Shown: positions 19,969-30,168, numbered from the stretch's first letter. The stretch is DNA of 64,000 nt from Celeribacter arenosi (GCF_039539485.1 NZ_BAABDF010000006.1:124001-188000), one strand, 5' to 3'. Notes: a model not told the origin generated them from the letters alone. Translations and numbers: made by a program.

Positions 19969-20412
19969 TTAGTCGAATTTCGCACTTGGCGCCAGCACCA
20001 TGGCCTCGCCTTTCAGGACCACGGTATCACCCACGGTGCAGCGACATTCAAGGGCAACGCGGCGTTTGGCATGGATGATGTCGCTCACGGTCACTTCGGC
20101 CAGCACGCTATCACCGGGGCGCACAGGCGCGAGGAATTTGAGCGTCTGCCCGAGGTAGATCGTCCCGTGTCCGGGCAATTGTTCGCCAATGACCGCAGAA
20201 ATGAGTCCCGCCGTCAGCATGCCATGGGCAATGCGCCCTTCGAAAATCGTGTCGCGGGCGTAGGCGTCGTCGAGGTGAACGGGGTTCTGATCCGTGGAAA
20301 CCTCGGCAAACAATTCGATGTCACGGTCGGTGATGGTTTTGCGCAGGCTGCGCGTCATCCCGATTTCGATGTCCTCGATACAGATCGTGCCACGGGGCAG
20401 ATTGTCCAACAT
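19969..20412 (-). CDS. MaoC-family hot-dog dehydratase
   Basis: About 147 aa. ATG 20412 (LDNLPRGTICIEDIEIG) follows AAGGA at 10 bases; in-frame ATGs at 20433 and 20448 are alternatives. The MaoC/R-hydratase motif is clear: FAEVSTDQNPVHLDDAYA then FEGRIAHGMLTAGLISA, including the catalytic Asp/His pair for hydration of trans-2-enoyl-CoA. Substrate chain length is not evident. Likely transcribed with ribF downstream (29 bases). Confidence 0.85.
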   Translation of the reverse strand: MLDNLPRGTICIEDIEIGMTRSLRKTITDRDIELFAEVSTDQNPVHLDDAYARDTIFEGRIAHGMLTAGLISAVIGEQLPGHGTIYLGQTLKFLAPVRPGDSVLAEVTVSDIIHAKRRVALECRCTVGDTVVLKGEAMVLAPSAKFD

Positions 20413-20575
20413 ATCGCGCGAATCCTTGTCCATATTGCAGTGCAGCATAGACTAGAATTCTACGTGCAACAATATTGCGCGAAAGATTATTTTCTATGTG
20501 TGCCCGTTTCGGGAATAATGTGGCTCAATGGATTGAAGCACTCTTAGGTCCGATCCCATCCTCGACGGCAAAAAC

Positions 20576-21454
20576 CTAGCGCAGGAACGGAATCGCCGCC
20601 GTCGCTGACAGGTTCTGTTCGGCAAGCCATGCGTTGAGCCGTGCAGGATCGGGGTTCTCGGGGTCGGGCCCGAATTCCTTGGCCGCAAGCCCACCGGTGA
20701 TAAACAGTGTGTCGAGACCTTCCCCCATACCGCCCATGATGTCGGTGCCAATGCCGTCGCCGATGCAGAGAATGTCGGCATCATCGACCTTTGCAATCTG
20801 GCTCAGGCGACGACGCGCGAGGTCGTAGATCGGCGGATGCGGTTTGCCAAAGTAGAGGCTTTTGCCACCCATCTCCGAATAGAGCGCAGCCAAGGCACCC
20901 GCGCACCATTCGCGGGTCTCGCCACGATCAACGACAATGTCAGGGTTGGCGCACAGGAGTTTTATCCCCTTCTGTTTCGCGAACAGAAAGTCCGATCGAT
21001 ACACCGAAGGATCAGCCATGGCGTCCTCGGGGCCGGTACAAACGATCCCCTCGGCCTCATTGAGGGGCACGCGGGTAATCTCGACAGCATCGTCGCCCAC
21101 GAGGTCCATCGGCGAAAAGAAAACGTCGACTTCCTCAGGCGTGCCGATGTGGAACACCTTTTGCCCGACGGCCCCGAGATACATCGCGGCACGCGCTGAA
21201 TCCCCAGAGGTCGCGATGGCGTCAAAGGCGTCATCGGGCACACCGAAACCTGCCAGTTGCTCGACAACCGCGCGCCAAGGGCGAGGCGAATTGGTCACGA
21301 GGATCACTTTGCCGCCCGTGGCGCGATAGTCCTGCAGCGCCTTGACGGCGTCCGGATAGGCCGTGACGCCGTTGTGCACGCAGCCCCATAGATCGACGAA
21401 CAATGCGTCGTAGCGGGCGGAAATATCGGACAGGGAATTGATCAGGCGGGTCAT
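20576..21454 (-). CDS. TIGR01459-family HAD hydrolase
   Basis: 292 aa. ATG 21454 has GAGG 7 bases upstream; the longer frame to 21502 lacks one. HAD superfamily with DLWGCVHNG in place of the usual DxDG nucleophile motif, VTNSPRPW (motif II), the C2-type cap and a C-terminal GDGIGTDIMGG motif, as in NagD/p-nitrophenyl phosphatase relatives. The first motif reads D-L-W-G with the nucleophile Asp retained. Physiological substrate unknown. Cytosolic. Confidence 0.88.
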   Translation of the reverse strand: MTRLINSLSDISARYDALFVDLWGCVHNGVTAYPDAVKALQDYRATGGKVILVTNSPRPWRAVVEQLAGFGVPDDAFDAIATSGDSARAAMYLGAVGQKVFHIGTPEEVDVFFSPMDLVGDDAVEITRVPLNEAEGIVCTGPEDAMADPSVYRSDFLFAKQKGIKLLCANPDIVVDRGETREWCAGALAALYSEMGGKSLYFGKPHPPIYDLARRRLSQIAKVDDADILCIGDGIGTDIMGGMGEGLDTLFITGGLAAKEFGPDPENPDPARLNAWLAEQNLSATAAIPFLR

Positions 21455-21586
21455 CGCGGCCTCTGCGTTTTGGGTTCGGCTTTTTATATTGGTAGTCGCC
21501 ATGAAAGGGTAGGGGATTAGCGGGCGAGTCCCATATCAACGCATCACGGTACGTTCGGGTTGCACGCTATCGAATGGGGCGCGCCC

Positions 21587-22066
21587 TTAGGTGCCAAAGG
21601 CTTTGGGATAGGTCAGATTGGTGACTTTTGCCTTTGCCGGACCCGCGATCATCGTCTCCTCCAGCGGATAGGGCGAGGTAAACCCATCCGCAATCGGGCC
21701 AAACCCGCAGCGGGCGAAGAAGTCACGGTGGCCCTGCACGACGAGCGTCTGGCCGGTGGCCTGCGCCCATGAGGTGATCATGCCGACCATTCGTTTGCCA
21801 TTGCGGCGGCCCTGAAATTCGGGGTGGATCGCGACGGGTGCGAGGCAGAGCCACCCCTTTGGTGACACCATGGTGGATAGGGCTGCATAGCCGACAATCC
21901 GGCCATCTGCGGGCAGAACCATTTCGCCGGCAATCGCGCGCGATTTTCGCAACTGCTCCACCAGATCCGCTTCGTTTGGTCGCGCGAAGGCGTCGAGCAA
22001 AAGCGCGCGCACCTGATCCTCTTCGCCGCGCTTCAACTCTCTGAAGAAATCGGGACCCGTGACCAT
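21587..22066 (-). CDS. GNAT-family N-acetyltransferase
   Basis: 159 aa. ATG 22066 has AGGAGG 4-5 bases upstream. The acetyl-CoA site is seen as LAPVAIHPEFQGRRNGKRMV, with a C-terminal FFARCGFGPI strand typical of YhbS-type GNATs. Substrate unknown. It lies just after the ppaC terminator, so it is likely its own unit. Confidence 0.85.
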   Translation of the reverse strand: MVTGPDFFRELKRGEEDQVRALLLDAFARPNEADLVEQLRKSRAIAGEMVLPADGRIVGYAALSTMVSPKGWLCLAPVAIHPEFQGRRNGKRMVGMITSWAQATGQTLVVQGHRDFFARCGFGPIADGFTSPYPLEETMIAGPAKAKVTNLTYPKAFGT

Positions 22067-22079
22067 GCGGCCTCCTATG

Positions 22080-22108
22080 CAAAAGGCCCGCCGGAGGGGC
22101 GGGCCTTT
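22080..22108 (-). terminator. Terminator of ppaC
   Basis: AAAGGCCCGCC / GGCGGGCCTTT perfect arms with a 5-base loop, 17 bases beyond the ppaC stop; symmetric, so it could act in both directions. Confidence 0.85.
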
Positions 22109-22124
22109 GAAGAATTCAGAACGC

Positions 22125-23042
22125 TCAGAGTTTGAGGTTCGGAATGATCTGTTTTTTGCGCGACATAATGCCGGGCAGGACGACGCTGTCGCCATCGACA
22201 GTGGCGCCAAAGGATTTCTCGGCAACGCCTTTGACCAGATCGTTTGGCACGAACAGCGTGGCTTCTTCGTTCAGGATGTCCACAACGAAGAGCAGGACCT
22301 GATCGACGCCATCCTCTGCTTCAACGGCTTTGAAGCTTTCGATGAGCGACGCTTTGCGGTCGAGAACCAGTTTCGGCGCGGTGGTTTCGAGAACAGACAC
22401 GCGGAATTTGGTGCCTTCCACGGCGTATTCTTTGGAATCCATCCGGATCAGTTCCGCGTCGGAAAAGGCGGAGATGTCGGATTTGGCTTCGAACATTTCG
22501 GAGGCATAGGCGGAGATGTCGAGGTTCAACTCGCCGGCCAGTTTTTCGGCCAATGCGCGGTCCACGTCGGTCGTTGTGGGCGAGCGGAATTCGAGCGTGT
22601 CAGACAGGATGCACGACAGCATCGCGCCTTTGATGTTGTCGGGCATCTTGGCGGCGTCGTCACCCATCAGGTCGTGCATGATGGTCGCGGTGCAGGCGAG
22701 CGGGCGGATCGTGATGTCGATCGGGCCTTTTGTCTCCAACCCGCCGACCAATTTGTGGTGGTCGATGATCGCGGTGATATTGGCGTCATTGATATTGTCG
22801 AACAACTCGGCAGGGTTGTTGGTGTCGACGATGACGACATCCTGACCCTCGGCCAGCTCGGTGATGATCTCGGGTGTTTCAAAACCCCATTTCTCCACCA
22901 CGAAAGCAGCCTCGGTGTTCGGCGTGCCCAGAAGGACGGGTTTCGCCTCGACGCCTTGCTGGTTGAGGTACCATGCCCAGATGAGCGGGGAGCCGGTGGA
23001 GTCTGTGTCGGGCGATTTGTGGCCGAAAACGAGCGTGGTCAT
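22125..23042 (-). CDS. ppaC: Manganese-dependent (family II) inorganic pyrophosphatase
   Basis: 305 aa. Hydrolyses PPi to 2 Pi. Start chosen at MTTLVFGHK; an ATG five codons upstream (23057) is also possible. DHH-family ligands are all present: GHKSPDTDS, VDTNN, DHHK and the C-terminal DHHA2 domain ending with SRKKQIIP. No CBS regulatory insert. Family II enzymes replace the Mg-dependent type in part of the Rhodobacterales. Confidence 0.94.
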   Translation of the reverse strand: MTTLVFGHKSPDTDSTGSPLIWAWYLNQQGVEAKPVLLGTPNTEAAFVVEKWGFETPEIITELAEGQDVVIVDTNNPAELFDNINDANITAIIDHHKLVGGLETKGPIDITIRPLACTATIMHDLMGDDAAKMPDNIKGAMLSCILSDTLEFRSPTTTDVDRALAEKLAGELNLDISAYASEMFEAKSDISAFSDAELIRMDSKEYAVEGTKFRVSVLETTAPKLVLDRKASLIESFKAVEAEDGVDQVLLFVVDILNEEATLFVPNDLVKGVAEKSFGATVDGDSVVLPGIMSRKKQIIPNLKL

Positions 23043-23192
23043 GATGTCTTTATCCATGGGTTGGCAAATTTGCGGGCGTTATAGGCGGTGCAGCATGGGT
23101 TGTCACGCCTTGCGGCGCCCCAATCGCGGGCAAATTGACACGCGCCGCACGTTACGTCATCTTGGCTGCATCGAAAGAGGAGTGCTCTGCAC

Positions 23193-23231
23193 ATGGACAA
23201 GTCCGGCTTTACCGCCCGCCGCATCCGCTAA
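23193..23231 (+). CDS. Possible 12-codon leader ORF
   Basis: ATG to TAA, encoding MDKSGFTARRIR, with GAGGAG ending 10 bases upstream. A TTGACA at 23135-23140 could be its -35 box. It opens a run of three short ORFs with ribosome sites. Nothing homologous is recognised and it may be chance. Confidence 0.25.
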   Translation: MDKSGFTARRIR

Positions 23232-23279
23232 CGCCTAACCCGCGTCGGCCCCATTCTCTTCGACAGGAGTATCCTGACA

Positions 23280-23303
23280 ATGGACCAGAACCGACTGTTG
23301 TAG
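23280..23303 (+). CDS. Possible 7-codon leader ORF
   Basis: ATG to TAG, encoding MDQNRLL, with AGGAG ending 10 bases upstream, directly followed by a GCGCG...CGCGC hairpin and TTTT (23,304-23,330), an attenuator-like layout. May be chance. Confidence 0.22.
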   Translation: MDQNRLL

Positions 23304-23353
23304 TCGCGCGCGCTTGGCACGCGCTGTTTTCCAATTCATTCAGGAGGCATTCC

Positions 23354-23521
23354 ATGCCTGTTTCAAAAAAATCCGCTAGGGCGGGTCGAAAGGCTGTGAA
23401 ATCCAACCCCAAACCCTATTCGAAATCGCCACTCAAAACCGATCCGGGTAAAGGAAGACCGGGCGGTTTCGCGAAATCTCTCAAACCAATTCCCCTCCCC
23501 GGGAAATCGCGCGGGAGATAA
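23354..23521 (+). CDS. Small basic protein of unknown function
   Basis: 55 aa. ATG 23354 has a perfect AGGAGG 6 bases upstream, the best ribosome site in this part of the window. The product is rich in Lys, Arg, Pro, Ser and Gly (begins MPVSKKSARAGRKAV, ends PLPGKSRGR), with no hydrophobic segment and no recognised domain; it is probably disordered and could bind nucleic acid. It is followed 66 bases later by the DUF2161 gene. I do not recognise a family. Confidence 0.6.
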   Translation: MPVSKKSARAGRKAVKSNPKPYSKSPLKTDPGKGRPGGFAKSLKPIPLPGKSRGR

Positions 23522-23587
23522 ATGGGCGGGGCAGGGGAGGCGCGTGTCTCCCCTGTTCACAGGTGCCTGAGGGCGCTAAAAAGCAGC

Positions 23588-24220
23588 ATGTCAAAGCCGC
23601 GCGAAACCGATCTTTACCTGCCCGTCAAAACCCATCTGGAGGGATTGGGCTATGTCGTAAAGGCGGAGGTGCGTGACGCGGATGTGGTGGCCATTCGCGG
23701 CGACGAGACGCCGGTCATTGTGGAATTGAAAACCGGATTTACCCTCGCCCTGTTGCAGCAGGGCGTCGCCCGACAGGCCATCACCGATCAGGTTTACCTC
23801 GCCGTGCCGCGGTGGAAGGGCAAGGCTGCGTGGCGGATGTTCAAAGGCAATGTCGGCTTGGCAAAACGCCTCGGCCTCGGGGTGATGTCGGTCGATTTGA
23901 CGGCGGGGACCGTGCAGGTCCATGCCGATCCGGCCCCGTTCAAACCGCGCAAGGTGAAGCGGCGCAAAGACAGCCTGCTCAAAGAGTTCAACGCACGCGA
24001 GGGCGATCCGAACCTCGGCGGCATGAAAGCCGGCGGACGGATGACGGCCTACCGTCAGGACGCCGAAAAATGCCGTAACTACCTCGCCGAAAACGGTCCC
24101 ACCAAAGGCCATGTGGTCGCGAAAGCCACGGGCGTGAGCCGCGCGACGACGTTGATGCGGGACAATCACTACGGCTGGTTCGAAAAGGCCGAAAAGGGCG
24201 TATATCGCGCCGCGCCCTGA
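23588..24220 (+). CDS. DUF2161 domain-containing protein (PD-(D/E)XK-like)
   Basis: 210 aa. ATG 23588 begins SKPRETDLYLPVKTHLE; the frame is open upstream without a ribosome site. DUF2161 is called a putative phosphodiesterase. The N-terminal half has a nuclease-like E-x-D and IVELK pattern (DADVVAIRG ... PVIVELKTGF) of PD-(D/E)XK folds. The C-terminal 60 residues (NYLAENGPTKGHVVAKATGVSRATTL) look like a winged-helix DNA-binding module. The biological role is unknown. Confidence 0.8.
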   Translation: MSKPRETDLYLPVKTHLEGLGYVVKAEVRDADVVAIRGDETPVIVELKTGFTLALLQQGVARQAITDQVYLAVPRWKGKAAWRMFKGNVGLAKRLGLGVMSVDLTAGTVQVHADPAPFKPRKVKRRKDSLLKEFNAREGDPNLGGMKAGGRMTAYRQDAEKCRNYLAENGPTKGHVVAKATGVSRATTLMRDNHYGWFEKAEKGVYRAAP

Positions 24221-24293
24221 CCCGTTTCACAATACAAGGGCGCGCGTGAAAAATATCTATTCACCATGTGCCTGAAAATGCGGCTGCGGGCTG

Positions 24294-24322
24294 TTGACTC
24301 GGCCCCGATCCATTCTTAACTA
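24294..24322 (+). promoter_or_regulatory. Candidate sigma-70 promoter of groESL
   Basis: TTGACT (24294-24299) and a TAACTA -10 (24317-24322) with a 17-base spacer, immediately upstream of the CIRCE element, which would overlap the transcription start. Confidence 0.6.
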
Positions 24323-24329
24323 TGCCGCG

Positions 24330-24356
24330 TTGTCACTCGCTCGATGTGAGTGCTAA
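24330..24356 (+). promoter_or_regulatory. CIRCE operator (HrcA site) of groESL
   Basis: TTGTCACTC-N9-GAGTGCTAA. The right half is a perfect match to consensus TTAGCACTC-N9-GAGTGCTAA; the left half has two mismatches. The N9 spacer is exact. It implies HrcA repression with heat induction. Confidence 0.9.
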
Positions 24357-24422
24357 CGAAAGAATAATGCCACCCCTCGGGGATGGCCCGAATTTGAAAC
24401 ATTAGCGAAGGAGCCTCATCAG

Positions 24423-24710
24423 ATGGCATTCAAACCGCTTCACGACCGCGTCGTCGTCCGCCGTGTGGAAAGCGATGAAAAGACCAAGGGTGGTCTCATC
24501 ATCCCAGATAGCGCGAAAGAAAAACCCGCCGAAGGTGAAATCATCTCCGTCGGCGAAGGCGCTCGCAAAGACAGCGGCGAACTGATCGCCCCCTCCGTCA
24601 AAGCTGGCGACAAAGTTCTCTTTGGCAAATGGTCCGGCACCGAGATCACGCTGGACGGCGAAGAGCTTCTCATCATGAAAGAGTCGGACATTCTGGGCGT
24701 TCTCGCCTGA
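24423..24710 (+). CDS. groES: Co-chaperonin GroES
   Basis: 95 aa, standard length. The heptameric lid of the GroEL chamber. Begins MAFKPLHDRVVVRRVE with the mobile loop KTKGGLIIP. GAAGGAG precedes the ATG by about 10 bases. Cotranscribed with groEL 42 bases downstream. Confidence 0.98.
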   Translation: MAFKPLHDRVVVRRVESDEKTKGGLIIPDSAKEKPAEGEIISVGEGARKDSGELIAPSVKAGDKVLFGKWSGTEITLDGEELLIMKESDILGVLA

Positions 24711-24752
24711 TCCGTCCCGTCCCCCTCAAGAAACAAAATTCTGGAGTGAACA

Positions 24753-26399
<1,647 letters not shown>

Positions 26400-26424
26400 G
26401 CCCGGCCCTAGGCCAAAAAATCAG

Positions 26425-26453
26425 AAAGGGTCGCCTGCGGGCGGCCCTTTTTT
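26425..26453 (+). terminator. Terminator of groESL
   Basis: AAAGGGTCGCC / GGGCGGCCCTTT-type stem with a 3-base loop and a run of seven T. Confidence 0.88.
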
Positions 26454-26542
26454 TGTTTTGGATATATCGACGCCCCCCCTTTAATCACGCGCTCGTGTTC
26501 TTATGTAAACAAAAGTTACATTAGTTCGAAAAGGACTGAGCC

Positions 26543-27682
26543 ATGCGAAAATTTTCACTATTCCTTATCCTGGCGCTCGCCGCAGCACCCGTGGCGGCAC
26601 AGGACGAGGTTGATTTCCGATTTGGAGGAGACGCCTATCTTGCAGGGCGCTCCGTCACTCTTACCGAAAACGGGACGGGTGATGTTTTTGCTGCAGGTGA
26701 ATCTGTCTCTTCGCGTGGTGATGTCGCGGGGTCGGCCCATATGGCCGGTCGTAGTGTGACCTTTGCGGGTCCGATCAGCGGCAATGTCTATGGCGCAGGG
26801 ATGGATGTCGTATTGGACGCCTCTGTGGGCGGCAACGCTACCCTGATGGGCTACGACATATCCGTGACCGAGCCGGTGGAGGGCAACCTGCGCGCCACAG
26901 GGGCGCGTGTCAGCGTCACCGCACCGGTCAATGGATCGGCTCTCCTCGCGGGTGAAACTGTCGAGGTCGGGGCGCAAATTGCCGGTGATCTCGCGATTGC
27001 GGCAGATTTCGTCGATTGGGACGAAGGCGCACGGGTTCTCGGGGATGTCCAGATTTACACGGACAAACCCGAAAACTTCACCGTTCCTGCCAGCGTCGCT
27101 GACGCGGATCGGGTCACGTTCCATGACGTGGCAAAGTTCGAGCGAAGTTTCGACGTTGAAAAAGGCAGCTGGATCGAAAAAGCACGCCCCTCCTTCGGGG
27201 ATCGCGTCTCTGACTTTATCCGCGGGGTGGTCGTTGTCGGCCTACTCGCCACTTTGTTGGCCGCGATTGCGCCAAACTGGGTTGCCGGCCTGCGTCGTGA
27301 TGCGCTCTCGGAGCCTCTGCGCACGTTGTGGTTCGGCTTCTTGGGGGTTTCGGCCCTCATCGGGTCGGTGGTTCTATTGGTGATGACGGGTTTCGGGATC
27401 ATTGTCGCGCCCTTTGCCTTGCTCGCGGCAGGCCTGCTCGCCTTGGTGGGCTACATTGTGGGGGCCTATGCGACCGGTGTGTTCGCTCTTTCGGCATTCG
27501 GGCGCGATCTGCCCGATAGCATGGCGGACCGGGCCTTGGCCGCTTTCACAGGGGCGTTCGTGTTGGCTGTGATTGCGATTGCGCCGTTCCTCGGCTGGCT
27601 CGTGGCCTTGGCCGTTGCCCTCACCGGTGCAGGGGCCCTGTTGATCAAATGGTTCTCGCCGGGCTTTTATCATGACGCCTGA
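26543..27682 (+). CDS. Bactofilin-like repeat protein with C-terminal membrane domain (DUF8173-type)
   Basis: 379 aa. A signal peptide (RKFSLFLILALAAAPVAAQ) precedes about 150 residues of short beta-strand repeats with alternating GDV/GNV/G-S-A turns (residues about 25-185), the right-handed beta-helix pattern of polymer-forming bactofilin-like domains. A linker follows, then four hydrophobic helices between about residues 225 and 372. The helix domain would thus be exported and tethered to the inner membrane. AAAGGACTGAGCC supplies the ribosome site. Role unknown; envelope scaffold is a reasonable inference. Confidence 0.75.
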   Translation: MRKFSLFLILALAAAPVAAQDEVDFRFGGDAYLAGRSVTLTENGTGDVFAAGESVSSRGDVAGSAHMAGRSVTFAGPISGNVYGAGMDVVLDASVGGNATLMGYDISVTEPVEGNLRATGARVSVTAPVNGSALLAGETVEVGAQIAGDLAIAADFVDWDEGARVLGDVQIYTDKPENFTVPASVADADRVTFHDVAKFERSFDVEKGSWIEKARPSFGDRVSDFIRGVVVVGLLATLLAAIAPNWVAGLRRDALSEPLRTLWFGFLGVSALIGSVVLLVMTGFGIIVAPFALLAAGLLALVGYIVGAYATGVFALSAFGRDLPDSMADRALAAFTGAFVLAVIAIAPFLGWLVALAVALTGAGALLIKWFSPGFYHDA

Positions 27683-27703
27683 CGGAACCTGACAAAAGAA
27701 TAT

Positions 27704-27738
27704 GCCGCCCGCCGCTCCCCCGCGGCGGGCGGTTTCTT
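27704..27738. terminator. Bidirectional terminator between the bactofilin-like gene and purK
   Basis: GCCGCCCGCCGC / GCGGCGGGCGG arms, loop of five to six bases, followed by TTTCTT on the plus strand. It abuts the purK stop on the other side. Confidence 0.75.
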
Positions 27739-28813
27739 ATGCGGGCCCGAGCAGGCGGTTTATATGGCCCATTTTGCGACCGGGCTTGGCGTCCGTTTTG
27801 CCATATAGGTGGATCGCGACCGATCCGTCTTTGGCAAATTCGGGGATGCGATCCACGTCGTCGCCGATGAGATTGAGCATCTCGACATTCGCATGCCGGC
27901 TCCCATCGCCGAGCGGCCAGCCCGCAACAGCACGGATATGCTGTTCGAATTGATCGATGACACAGCCATCCTGTGTCCAATGGCCGGAATTGTGCACGCG
28001 CGGCGCGATTTCATTCACGATCAATCCGGCGGGGGTGACGAAGAGTTCCACGCCCATTACCCCGACATACTCCAGCGCATTCAGGATTTTAGAGGCCAGA
28101 ATCACCGCGTCTGTGCGAAGGCTGGGCGTGATCGCCGCTGGCACGGTCGTGGTGTGGAGAATACCCGATTTGTGCACGTTCTCGCCGGGATCAAAACAGG
28201 AGATGTCACCGGCGACACCGCGCGCTGCGATGACGGAAACCTCTTTTGAAAAGTCGACGAACCCTTCCAGAACCGCAGGCGCATTAGCCATATCGGCGTA
28301 GGCCTGATCGGCGTCAGCGGGCGTCATGATCCGCGCCTGTCCTTTGCCGTCGTAGCCAAAGCGACGGGTTTTCAGGATCGCGGGCGCACCAATCGTGGTC
28401 AGCGCCGCATCGAGATCCGCGCGGCTTTCAACATTAGCAAAGGGGGCGACGCTCAGCCCGAGTTCGGACAGAAACGACTTTTCCGTGAGGCGATCCTGCG
28501 AAATCGCCAGCGTGCGACGGTTCGGATGGATGGGTTTCAGGCTCTCGATCAGGTCGAGCGCCTCCGTGGGTATGTTTTCGAATTCGTAGGTGACAACATC
28601 GACGGCCTGCGCAAAACGGCGCAACGCGTCTTCGTCGGTGTACTCCGCCTGAAAGTGGTAATTCGCGACATGGGACGCGGGGCAATCGCCGCCGGGCTCG
28701 AAAATGCAGGTTTTGAACCCCAGACGTGCAGCCGCCATGGACAGCATCCGGCCAAGCTGACCGCCGCCAAGAATGCCGATCACCGCGCCGGGGGGAAGGG
28801 GGGATTCATTCAT
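27737..28813 (-). CDS. purK: 5-(carboxyamino)imidazole ribonucleotide synthase
   Basis: 358 aa. ATP-grasp enzyme of purine synthesis, AIR + bicarbonate + ATP to N5-CAIR. ATG 28813 overlaps the purE stop by eight bases, which supports it over upstream ATG 28825. Landmarks: IGILGGGQLGRM at the N-terminus, KTRRFGYDGKGQ and VNEIAPRVHNSGHWT. Last gene of purEK. Confidence 0.96.
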   Translation of the reverse strand: MNESPLPPGAVIGILGGGQLGRMLSMAAARLGFKTCIFEPGGDCPASHVANYHFQAEYTDEDALRRFAQAVDVVTYEFENIPTEALDLIESLKPIHPNRRTLAISQDRLTEKSFLSELGLSVAPFANVESRADLDAALTTIGAPAILKTRRFGYDGKGQARIMTPADADQAYADMANAPAVLEGFVDFSKEVSVIAARGVAGDISCFDPGENVHKSGILHTTTVPAAITPSLRTDAVILASKILNALEYVGVMGVELFVTPAGLIVNEIAPRVHNSGHWTQDGCVIDQFEQHIRAVAGWPLGDGSRHANVEMLNLIGDDVDRIPEFAKDGSVAIHLYGKTDAKPGRKMGHINRLLGPA

Positions 28814-29291
28814 CGACAGGCTCATCGGGGATGGAAGCGGAAAGGGCGTCGCGCCAAGCGTCAAGACGCGCAGCCAGATCGGCGTCCCCGTTGGCAAGGA
28901 TCGCCGCGGCCATCAGGCCGGCATTCATCGCGCCCGCGTCGCCAATGGCCATTGTCGCGACCGGAAAGCCGCGCGGCATCTGGACAATGGAATAAAGACT
29001 ATCAACACCGGAAAGGGCGCGCGTTTGGACCGGCACGCCGATAACCGGCACACGTGTTTTCGACGCCATCATGCCGGGCAAATGCGCAGCCCCGCCCGCG
29101 CCTGCGATAATTGCCTGAAGACCGCGACCTGCCGCCTCTTTGCCATAGGTCCACAAACGGTCGGGCGTGCGATGTGCCGAGACGATTTTCGTCTCATAGG
29201 CGATCCCGAGAGTGTCGAGGATATCTGCCGCGTTTTTCATGGTCGGCCAGTCGGATTGACTGCCCATGATGATACCAACTTTGACGCTCAT
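28806..29291 (-). CDS. purE: N5-carboxyaminoimidazole ribonucleotide mutase
   Basis: 161 aa. Converts N5-CAIR to CAIR. GSQSDWPTM and SAHRTPDRL with the catalytic Ser/His, and AGGAAHLPGM, are the class I PurE motifs. Start ATG 29291 (SVKVGIIMGSQSD). Coupled to purK by an 8-base overlap; ydcH-like gene 54 bases upstream on the same strand. Confidence 0.97.
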   Translation of the reverse strand: MSVKVGIIMGSQSDWPTMKNAADILDTLGIAYETKIVSAHRTPDRLWTYGKEAAGRGLQAIIAGAGGAAHLPGMMASKTRVPVIGVPVQTRALSGVDSLYSIVQMPRGFPVATMAIGDAGAMNAGLMAAAILANGDADLAARLDAWRDALSASIPDEPVDE

Positions 29292-29345
29292 GTCGGGGAA
29301 CCCTCGGTGTTTTTTGGGAAGCCGCACTATAGCGATCCCAATGGC

Positions 29346-29564
29346 TTACGCAATGATATCGGGGTTCAGCTGATCATCGATCATGGCGATCCGGTCTTTC
29401 AACGCGAGCTTTTGCTTTTTCAGGCGTTGGAGACGCAAAGCGTCCAGATGGCCCAACTCCTGCATCGCGTGTATCGCCTCGTCGAGATCGCGGTGTTCGC
29501 GTTTGAGCACGGCGAGTTGGACCCGCAGGACTTCGTCGTGTTCCATCCTTGAGGACATGTTCAT
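29346..29564 (-). CDS. YdcH/DUF465 family small coiled-coil protein
   Basis: 72 aa. Charged helical protein with LKREHRDLDEAI and RLKKQKLALKDRIAMI, the DUF465 pattern. Function unknown. ATG 29564 has AGAGAG upstream; ATG 29558 is an alternative. It is divergent from the hsp20 gene and upstream of purEK. Confidence 0.88.
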   Translation of the reverse strand: MNMSSRMEHDEVLRVQLAVLKREHRDLDEAIHAMQELGHLDALRLQRLKKQKLALKDRIAMIDDQLNPDIIA

Positions 29565-29653
29565 TCCAAACTCTCTTGGGCGAGGTCTTCGGTTCTTTTT
29601 ATCACGTTGATCTTACGACAAAGGGCCTCAAACGCAAAGGTTTCCACTGCCAT

Positions 29654-29682
29654 CTTGAAGCTGGCCGCGGGATTCCCATATT
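29654..29682 (+). promoter_or_regulatory. Candidate sigma-32 (RpoH) promoter of hsp20
   Basis: CTTGAA (29654-29659), 15-base spacer, CCCATATT (29675-29682), close to the heat-shock consensus CTTGAA-N13-17-CCCATNTA. It lies 70 bases before the hsp20 ATG. Confidence 0.7.
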
Positions 29683-29751
29683 TTAATTTACGGGTCGCCG
29701 CAAATGGGGCCCACAAACCGGCACAGTCGCTTCATTCAAAAGGACGTGTAA

Positions 29752-30165
29752 ATGACCAAAGTGACCCTGACGTCGCATCCGTTCCTTCTCGGTTTCGACC
29801 AACTCGAACAGCTCGTCGAGCGGACCGCGAAGTCCGATATTGGCGGCTATCCTCCCTATAATATTGAACAATCTGCGGAAAATACCTACCGGATTACGCT
29901 GGCCGTCGCAGGGTTTTCGCAGGACGATCTTTCGATAACCATGGAGAACCGCCAATTGGTGGTCCGCGGTCGCCAGAACGAGGAAACCGACACGCGTGTT
30001 TTCCTGCATCGCGGAATCGCAGCGCGACAATTCCAACGCGCCTTCGTGCTCGCCGATAATGTAGAGGTCGCCGCCGCGTCGATGGAAAACGGGCTGCTGC
30101 ACATCGACCTGACCCGTGCTGTGCCCGAAAGCATCGTCAAAACAATTCAAATCCGGAAGGGCTAA
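29752..30165 (+). CDS. Small heat-shock protein, Hsp20/IbpA family
   Basis: 137 aa. Alpha-crystallin domain: YPPYNIEQSAENTYRITLAVAGF, LVVRGRQ and a C-terminal ENGLLHIDL stretch; IxI motif near the end as IQI. ATP-independent holdase for aggregating proteins. Behind a sigma-32-like promoter and followed after 3 bases by the DUF1150 gene. Confidence 0.93.
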   Translation: MTKVTLTSHPFLLGFDQLEQLVERTAKSDIGGYPPYNIEQSAENTYRITLAVAGFSQDDLSITMENRQLVVRGRQNEETDTRVFLHRGIAARQFQRAFVLADNVEVAAASMENGLLHIDLTRAVPESIVKTIQIRKG

Positions 30166-30168
30166 GTC

